Below are positions 56,838-64,000 of a DNA stretch of 64,000 bases, one piece after another. A program made the translations under genes and the position numbers. Source of the DNA: Mimachlamys varia (lineage: Eukaryota; Mollusca; Bivalvia; Pectinida; Pectinidae); NCBI GenBank assembly GCA_947623455.1, contig OX392533.1, positions 34,470,229 to 34,534,228 on the forward strand. The letters are read 5' to 3'. The notes beneath the pieces were generated by a model. The model saw only the letters and a program-made list of their open reading frames with translations. It was not told where the DNA came from and searched no databases. Within the stretch, counting starts at the first letter, position 1; each line of letters begins with the position of its first letter.

Positions 56838-57220
56838 AGGCCCAATATACGTAACTTTTGGCAAAACTTGAAGTGAAAAAAAGCCTAATAACTTTGTATA
56901 TTTATGGATTTAGATAAGATTAACTGATATCAGCAATATTCAAGATGAATTATTACGCGGTTACCGGTACAGCAGCAGTTGAAACTCGGAAATTGGAAAC
57001 ACGCGCCCATTATGAACTGTCTTCTAACTTCGGCTTGTTGTTGAAGTGGGCCCACCTGAATTATTTTCAATTCTTTTGGATTTTTCTGTCAAGAGTTGCT
57101 TGTTTGTTTCCGCCCAAGTTTACTTCGTTTTAAGCTTACTTTTGCATGGTTATCAACTGGATTTTTTGTCAGAATTTTTCAAAATCACGAAATTTTCCTG
57201 AAGTTACGTATATTGAGCCT
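56838..57220. mobile_element. MITE with TTAA target duplication, 383 bp
   Basis: Termini AGGCCCAATATACGTAACTT and AAGTTACGTATATTGAGCCT are inverted repeats flanked by TTAA on both sides (56834-56837, 57221-57224). TTAA duplications are typical of piggyBac- and Kolobok-type transposases. No transposase inside; short frames are incidental. Confidence 0.82.
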
Positions 57221-58259
57221 TTAATGACATTGCGTATTTATAACGTCATAATGTGAAGGCATGTCCGCTGAATCTGAAAATTGAGTAATGTGGTCCGCCA
57301 TGGAAAAAGTTGTCAGCGTCGTGTTTTTGTAGATGCGTTGCATCAGACCCTCAATGCATGGATGCTATATCTTTAATCTCGAATCGTCTTTCAACGTATT
57401 ATATATATTGTATGTACGGGGTGTCAGATTGATGACAATGCCTACATTCTTTTGGACGATAGATAGGCCTACTGCAGATTCCTAGAATAAGGAAAGGGGG
57501 GCCATCTCAGTGGCAGAGAGTGGGTAGTAAAAGCTTATACTTATGCTGACGACGCTTTTTTTTTCATTTTTAAATATTTTTATTCGATTTTTAACCAATA
57601 AGCTATTTAAATGGAACAAATAAAGCGAAGAAGTTGTCTGTAGTTTCTCGTCCAAACGAGAGTTCGGCGTGACGTGCATTGTTTTCTTCCGTCGAGAACA
57701 GACTGCAAATCGAGAATTCTGTCGTTCTAATTCATCTATGGTTTCCTGAACTCCGATTAAAATTAAAATTCATTTTGTAGAAATATTGTAGAAAATGTGT
57801 TTGTGCTACAGATTGTTTGTTTGCAGATTATTAAATTATAAGAAAAATCAATGTATAGTATCAGTAAGACTCGAATAAGGTGGTCTATATGTGCAAAAAA
57901 AAAAAAACATTTTGTTTAATTTTGTGTTCAGGAAAAGACAACTTTAGATTTAAATCAAGCGTTACACTACGTTGTACCGCCGTGGCGTGTGTATCTCGTT
58001 ATTCCAATATCAATAGATTGTTTATCGGTTTATTAAGATGGACGAATAATATTGATTACAAAATGACCAATGGGTCTCCATCGCTCACCTGGTTTTAGTA
58101 TTACATTTATAACTTAAAGCAACCTTATAATCTATAACTATTTCTTTAAAAAGAAACGTAACGATTTAAACATATTTGTTCCCTGTCGCGTTATTTTTAT
58201 TCAATAAGCGTGTTCGTCTCCTTCCTAGAAGAGTATAAGCAAAATAGCATGTCGTTATG

Positions 58260-58660
58260 CCTATTGCTATTTCAGAGGAATTAATTTGAAAGTATTGACT
58301 TTTTTACCCCATGTGACCATGAAAGTAGGTCAAAGTTAATTTTTCAGTTTCTGTTTAGCTCTTTCCACCAAAGTAACCAGCCAAATATCATGTTAATATA
58401 TGCCTTTTAAAAATTCCAGGAAGCTACCAGTCAAATTTTATTTTCAAAGCCTGATGGTATTTCAGAATAAGTCGATCTACGGTAATTCCCCCCTATTAAC
58501 CCCTATGACTTTTGAAGTAGGTCAAAGTGATTTTTTTACAAACTGCCTTCGCTTCATTTCTAAGAAACTACCAGCCAAATTGACCTTTTCGCTTCAAAAA
58601 GTGTATGCAAGTGGGACGGACGACGGACGACAGACGCCGCAGATAAAACTACTCTTCTAA
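58260..58660 (+). repeat. Dispersed repeat with two GTAGGTCAAAGT units and GACGGACGACGGACGACA tail
   Basis: Two diverged units (about 58290-58450 and 58480-58600) each carry GAAGTAGGTCAAAGT, an ACTACCAGCCAAAT-like block and a TTCAAA.GC.TATG-like block, ending in the same kind of tail seen at 14050-14080. An 86-codon frame is incidental. Confidence 0.5.
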
Positions 58661-58889
58661 TATTGCATCAAAACATAGTTTATCCTGAATATCTCTAGAT
58701 AGATCGATGAATTTTATGTCGTGTTTTCCCCCATTTTAGTCAAATTATATGTTGTGATATAAGTTTATTGTCAGAAAATGATTAAAATTGTTATTTAAAA
58801 ATAAATAGGAATATTTTATCTTGATATATCACAATATAGGTACATTAAAGTGATATGAGGATAGACGTTTTTGAGTATGCGCATTAGTA

Positions 58890-59110
58890 TGTTTACTTGT
58901 TGTGATTAACAATGATGACTCAGTTCTCATTCGAGTACTTAGTGTTTACGGGTGTCGACGATGAAGCAGAAGAGGCTTACTCTTCCGGAACAGCTGGTCT
59001 TATTCTTTTGTACTTTTACAAAGGTCTCCATGCAGATTTTCCTTTGTTCATAATTTGCCCCTAGTTTAATCGATTTTGAGTTTGGATTATGGTTTGGTTA
59101 ACGCATCGGT
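58890..59110 (+). repeat. Penelope-like element 3' region, inverted relative to the others
   Basis: TTTTTGAGTATGCGCATTAG, GTCGACGATGAAGCAGAAGA, CTCTTCCGGAACAGCTGGTC and AATCGATTTTGAGTTTGGAT are the reverse complement of blocks at 4800-5070 and 42450-42690. No RT part remains. Confidence 0.7.
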
Positions 59111-60117
59111 ACTCTCTTATTTTTTTTACTTACAGTATATCTCGAAAACATTTTTGAATTCAGTTATTTTAAGATTAAAATAAACTTTATTAATTTGATT
59201 TCTATTTTTTGAATACCATTCATCCAGAAAGGAATTCAATTTAGTTAAGATGCTCAACATATTGCTCACACTCTTATCCTGAAAAATATCTTTTTGTATA
59301 ATAAAAAAAGTTCAAAATTTGGTAAAATGAGTAAGGTAAACAAACCTGCCAGACTTAATTCAGCTAAGGGCCGTCCATGGTGTATTGTGACATAGTTGTA
59401 AGGGTAGACGAAGCTCACGATGGATTTTCAAACACTTACATCGTGAAAGCACATTGTTGCCGTCAGCACGGGAGGCTTGCAGGAGCCATAATTTGTATCA
59501 ACTTATCAAAACAAAGTCTACGTAATATCCATACAAGCGATAGTTTTATTTAAGAGTTGTCTCCCTTTATCCACGTCAGCAAATGAGGCGTAGTTTATAT
59601 CAAGAATGATTTTGCTTGCATGTTGTACTCGCTATATATAAATTAAATGTCTTTCTCTCACATTTCCCGACAGAAACAAAGTTCCAAGGTACGAATCAGA
59701 ACAGTATGGATCCTTATGTTTCTCTCTGAAGGATCCTATCTTCAGGGTATACACTGTTCCGCCTTCCTAGGCCTGCGATATGTTTGTCAGAATTTTGATT
59801 TGGTGTCAGTCAAACGTTTGTCATCAGATCGGATACACCTTTAACAAAGTTTAACAAAGACACACACACATATATATAAATATATAAGTACACCCCGATG
59901 TTTAAATGGCCTTATACTGCAACACTTAAAGTCCGTTTAGTCAAACCGGTCTAGGTATTTCACAATTCTTGCTAAAAATAGAAAATTGGAAATACCTACT
60001 TTCAGTTTATATTCAGTGCATAATATACAAATGTGAGAGTATCGGCAACGAGTATATCATGTGGTACTATGCTACGTCCGGATAGGATTTTGGAAAAGTG
60101 TATTTGCACACCGTTGA
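59111..60117. other. No recognised feature
   Basis: AT-rich, with CA/TA microsatellite at about 59861-59890. Nothing is supported. Confidence 0.4.
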
Positions 60118-60240
60118 TTGAGTTTCTGTCAGTATATAAAAAAAAATGTTTATATATTGAGCCGCGGCCCATTACAGAATAACTGTAATGGGAGGATCAT
60201 TTCACACATATATATTTATTGTTTACTGACAGAAACTCAA
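60118..60240. mobile_element. Fold-back element, 123 bp, perfect 17-bp inverted ends
   Basis: TTGAGTTTCTGTCAGTA and TACTGACAGAAACTCAA bracket an inner hairpin CCCATTACAG/CTGTAATGGG. No target duplication was recognised. Confidence 0.72.
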
Positions 60241-61056
60241 GCAACTGTGATTTGCAGTTAATACTGTGACAGTTAAAACTGTGACGACCAGTGTTGAAAA
60301 CTTATGTAGCACATGTAAACCAAACCTTATCGATTCTATCATCGCTTGATCAATTCGACACCCTGGCTCATGATCAGGTGTATGTATACGATATATACAT
60401 TGTTCATTCACATTAAAGATTCAAGAAGTCCCCTAAATAATACAGCAGCCACCCTAAATTTGAACACCTGAAATGAGTCCTATACAAAGAAGAACTCGAT
60501 TAAAATCGAAACCTATATCATAAATATTATAAGTGGAGTGAAAATATAAATATTGTAAAAAAAATATTTTAGAATTCTACGTCTTCATTATGTTTTATTA
60601 TGCTTGATTGATAAAACATGGTGTTTTGATTGTTCTTTTATTGATTTTTATTGAGTTTATTAATGGACGTATATATATAGGAGATAAATGTGGTCAATAA
60701 ATAATCAACCGGTAGAGGTTTCATTTCTTTGTGTTTTGCATGATGATCATAGCATATTAACATACCACTCTAAAAAATATTACGTATAAGATTATTAAAA
60801 CAAGTAATATTATAACTTAAAACAAGTAGAAAAGTTGTCCGACGGGTAAGTAATCAATAATCCCGATAAGTAATACTTAGTAATCATTGTTTAGTAATCA
60901 TACTACTTAGTAATGTAATACTTAGTTGTTAAAATACTTACTTAAACTAAACACAATACTTACTAGTTTTAAGTAATTATACTATTAAAAAGAAGAATGT
61001 AGGTAAGAATCCAACTTGAATTAAGTAATATAATAAATTTGAGTATTTTTTTTCTG
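60241..61056. other. AT-rich stretch with clustered TACTTAGTAAT-like words
   Basis: From about 60840 to 61010 the words TACTTAGTAAT, TAAGTAATA and AAGTAATTAT recur irregularly. No gene. Confidence 0.4.
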
Positions 61057-61188
61057 CTTGAATTTAGTAATATTCTTACTTAAAAATAAGTATTAATATT
61101 ACTTAAAGCTGGTAAAAAGGTAAAAAAAATTGGATGAATTAAGTTATACAATAACTTATTTTTAAGTATTAATATTACTAAATTCAAG
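61057..61188. mobile_element. Fold-back element, 132 bp, about 35-bp inverted ends
   Basis: CTTGAATTTAGTAATATT then CTTACTTAAAAATAAGT is mirrored by ACTTATTTTTAAGTATTAAT and ATTACTAAATTCAAG with a one-base indel. Confidence 0.72.
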
Positions 61189-61679
61189 AAGAAGTATTAT
61201 TACAATTTTTCCAGTGAAATTATTCATTCTATAAAAGTGATACTTTTCACTAGTGAAAAATAATACTTTTGCTGATTAGACCAATGAAAACACAGCTTAT
61301 GCACTAGCTTTGGAAACACTTCAAACTACCCTTCTGTTCAAATGCTGATTAGCTTAACGGCACAAAAGCCTCATTTTACCTCTTTGGTACCGACTATAGA
61401 TTCGGCGGTTATCAACATTGCGTAATGATCTGCGTTGGTGACGGGACTTTTTGAAGATTGTTTACATTATTTCAGTAATATGACATACTTATGTAAAATA
61501 TGAAGAAAAATACATTCTTCATTAAAAAGAAGTTAGTGACGAGTTTTCACTTTTTATTGAAATACCGCAGGTATTTTCAGAGAGGACTATATTTTGTCCC
61601 ATCGAAGTGTCTAGACTTGTTAGTGTCAAATGTACGTGCACCAAGTATTGTCAACTTTATGTGATGCTTTGCGACAAAA

Positions 61680-61800
61680 ATGTAATATATATTTCACTCT
61701 TGTGGCTAATATTTTGATATTTTTTCACGAGTGCGCAAAATATAAGCCCCACTCGTGAAATATATTTTGTAATACTTAAGACACTGTTAAATATCATCTA
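61680..61800. repeat. CACTCGTGAAATAT-family repeat, copy 3
   Basis: ATTTTTTCACGAGTGCGCAA and CCCCACTCGTGAAATATATT are inverted with respect to each other and resemble 11940-12050 and 15379-15524. Confidence 0.5.
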
Positions 61801-62529
61801 TTTACTTGAAAACAAGAAATTTAATTTCGTGTTTTTAAGTAGTTTTCTACTTTGATTAACTAATATTAGTATTTGAAAACAAGTAATTAATTGATTTAAG
61901 TACTAGATTTCCCACCTTATTAAAGAAAAAATAGATCCAGTACTTATTTTGTAGTTTCTATTCAGGGATCAATTGAGGGATAACTTCTACTGGAAGTATA
62001 ACACAAATAAGATTTAACGACACATTCAATTTTATTGTGAAAATATAGGACACAAATATAGTAATATCATTTAATACATACAAATAACCAAGATAATGTG
62101 CCATTTAATTTTGTCTTGATTATTCCCCTATGAAACGATTATGAATAATTCATGATATCCATGCATGATAATCATAGCTTCTCTGTGGAACGCATGAAAA
62201 CATTCATACAGCTTTACAATAAAATATACAAAAATTATGAAAAAAATTTGTTGAAAATTATTGACCAATTTTCATTTTCATATACACAATATACATTTCC
62301 GAAAATCCAACCGGAATCCATCCCGAGAAATTTTCCCGGGATTGTTGACGAGATTCTAGTGCGATCCAATCGAAATTTCGGTGGGATGATCCGGATGGGA
62401 TTTACGTGCACCGGTATTACCCGACAGGCACTTTTAAATTTGAAACAAGATATAGTATACCAGTGTTACAGTAAAGAGAAGGCGACTTAAAACATATATT
62501 CAATAAAATCTGCAACAGTACTCCCCGTT

Positions 62530-62770
62530 GAAGATGACGTAACACACACATGCTGCACCTTTTAAATTTAGTAATAGATACACTATGCCGAAAAAAATGA
62601 ATTAAACTGCATCATACAGCTGTTTCGTCCTTTGGAGACTCGTCAGTGATGTCTAAACTAATGTAGAAGCAGAGGGGTCAGGTGCGTAAAACCCTCTTTA
62701 ATTTATGAATTAAGAAGTAAATCTGAACTAGTTGTGAATAATTTCAAATCGTGTACTACGAAAATGTGTA
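62530..62770 (-). repeat. Ribozyme-bearing dispersed repeat, inverted and best preserved copy
   Basis: Read on the minus strand it has the TTCTGCTTCTACATTAGTTT block, the hammerhead, TTTAATTCATTTTTTTCGGC with ATAGTGTATCTATTACTAAA, and GTGCAGCATGTGTGTGTTAC. It shows what the retrotransposon target looked like before insertion. Confidence 0.75.
62609..62652 (-). ncRNA. Hammerhead ribozyme motif, inverted copy
   Basis: The minus strand reads ACATCA, core CTGACGAG, stem II GTC...GAC around TCCAAAG, GAAAC, loop AGCT, triplet GTA, then TGATGC. Stem I has five pairs and the conserved core is intact. Confidence 0.82.
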
Positions 62771-63198
62771 TATTATGTACCGTGACATTTCTCAAACGAG
62801 ACACACTGTGGCTAACGAGACTAAAAAATCCACCAGCAGAAAAAATAAAGTACTTACACACGAACACCACAACCCAGCTTTTAACTAATTGTCAGCACAT
62901 GAAAAACCATGGGTACCATTTGTACAGGAAAGAGAAGAGTATGCTTCAACATGGGATCAAACTTTTCAATTTATACTAGCCTGAAGGTAAAATGCGTCCA
63001 GACGCGTCACTCACTCATACCCAACCTCATCCCCATATCATATTCCATTCATACTCAATATAACCTCCCACTTTTCAGTTAAATATTTTCCACAATTATG
63101 CCATCATGTCCAATTAATGTTAAGTTACTCATCTACTAATGGAAACTTGTTTCCGGATCCTATTCCTGCATATTCTCTGTCTTTAATGTTGTATATTT

Positions 63199-63353
63199 AA
63201 GGATTAACCTTTGATTTTGTTTAGTTTATTATATCATAAATCCAATGGAGCACGAGGTAAATTGCGTAAACGCGAATTGTTTACGTTAAATTTACCGACT
63301 GCTTCATTGGATTTATGATCTAATAAACTAAACAAAATCAAAGGTTAATCCTT
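63199..63353. mobile_element. Long fold-back element, 155 bp, 49-bp arms
   Basis: AAGGATTAACCTTTGATTTT, GTTTAGTTTATTATATCATA and AATCCAATG are mirrored at 63305-63353 with about one mismatch. The loop contains a second hairpin (GTAAATT.GCGTAAAC / GTTTACGTTAAATTTAC). It is nearly palindromic over its whole length. Confidence 0.82.
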
Positions 63354-64000
63354 ATATTTACAGTATTGTCCTGTAAATGGTTCATAAGTTTTCTGTTCAA
63401 TTTAGCCCCATCTGCAGACATATATTTCATTTCAAAACTTACAAACGTGAAAACAGTTCAATAAATGTAACAGCATGAAGTTTGCATAAGCCGTAGCTAG
63501 CTCCGCCCATGTCAAATGTTAATGACGTCATACAATTGTGATTCGAACGGGATAATTTGCATAGCTCCGCCCAAATGTATTGTTGTCGACGTCATAGAAA
63601 TTTTGCACGTTCTCGAGTATAGTTACTGGAAAATAACTCTAGTTTGCAGTACAATGGTTATCGAGTGAATATCAGTTTAGACTGTAAATATATACTGTTT
63701 GAATGAAATAAAGTTTATATTAAATGCGTCCAGAACTTATGTTTAATTGCACACATAAAATGTATTCTACTTTTAGTTCTATTATACACAATTGGACTTT
63801 TATTCACACCTCCAACACTTTGTTTATAAACTTCTAGTTTTCTGTCTGTTTTACACATTTTACAAGCCTTAAAAGAACGAACCAACTTCGACATGTAAGA
63901 GACCTCTGATGGATACGCATGTAACTAAATCAAATTATATGTGCGGTGTCAGACAAATAAAAACATTCCACCTTGATTATGCTGTGTCGTGTCAGTAAAC
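63354..64000. other. No recognised feature
   Basis: Contains two diverged CTCCGCCCA-TGACGTCAT-like segments (63500-63600) but no supported gene. Confidence 0.4.

Noticed and set aside
56520..57133. Frames of 62 and 114 codons
   Set aside because: They lie in or across the TTAA-flanked MITE and have no protein resemblance.
62152..62490. 112-codon plus-strand frame
   Set aside because: Lys/Asn/Ile-rich reading of AT-rich DNA; no domain recognised and no neighbouring exons.

Overview
The window is animal genomic DNA: low gene density, intron-rich, AT-rich and packed with repeats. Penelope-like retroelements with hammerhead ribozymes, a Gmr1-type Ty3/gypsy element, an endonuclease fragment of Helentron or CR1 type, a Mab-21/cGAS-like gene and many fold-back elements together suggest a lophotrochozoan, most likely a bivalve mollusc. 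The species cannot be named from sequence alone.

Two host genes can be supported. (1) On the plus strand, 6929-43553, a seven-exon gene encodes a Methyltransf_33 (EgtD-like) SAM-dependent amino-acid N-methyltransferase. Its exons lie at 6929-7108, 7872-8010, 11771-11874, 14510-14612, 37669-37746, 41923-42093 and 43345-43553, with compatible splice phases. Exons 3 and 4 each carry a frame break, and two residues that define histidine specificity in bacterial EgtD look substituted. (2) On the minus strand, 53676-55718, one uninterrupted exon encodes a 680-residue Mab-21/cGAS-like nucleotidyltransferase-fold protein with a TPR-like C-terminal half.

Intron 4 of the methyltransferase gene is 23 kb long. 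It holds a young LTR retrotransposon in a three-LTR tandem array (LTR-internal-LTR-internal-LTR, 22867-36121, minus strand) flanked by one 5-bp target duplication, CTGTA. Its single gag-pol frame runs gag, CCHC, protease, integrase, reverse transcriptase, RNase H. Integrase before RT is the unusual Gmr1-like order. The left copy is intact at 1450 codons; the right copy has an 8-bp deletion in gag. The array sits inside an older repeat that carries a hammerhead-ribozyme segment.

Elsewhere there are degenerate Penelope-like RT fragments (about 2.8-3.1, 4.7-5.4, 39.3-40.1, 42.4-43.2 and 58.9-59.1 kb), hammerhead motifs (3357, 8704, 38904, 62609), a decayed non-LTR RT (about 18.95-19.52 kb), a decayed FP-type ORF1 (47.99-48.89 kb), and an endonuclease-domain frame between 13-bp inverted repeats (17.07-18.0 kb). 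MITEs and fold-backs occur at 826, 15379, 21691, 37124, 37836, 47428, 56838, 60118, 61057 and 63199. Minisatellites have 22, 38-40, 41, 45 and about 56 bp units, and a diverged 1.2-1.3 kb repeat occurs at 40.5 and 49.4 kb. No functional tRNA, rRNA or CRISPR was found. Long stretches of AT-rich sequence hold nothing I can identify.
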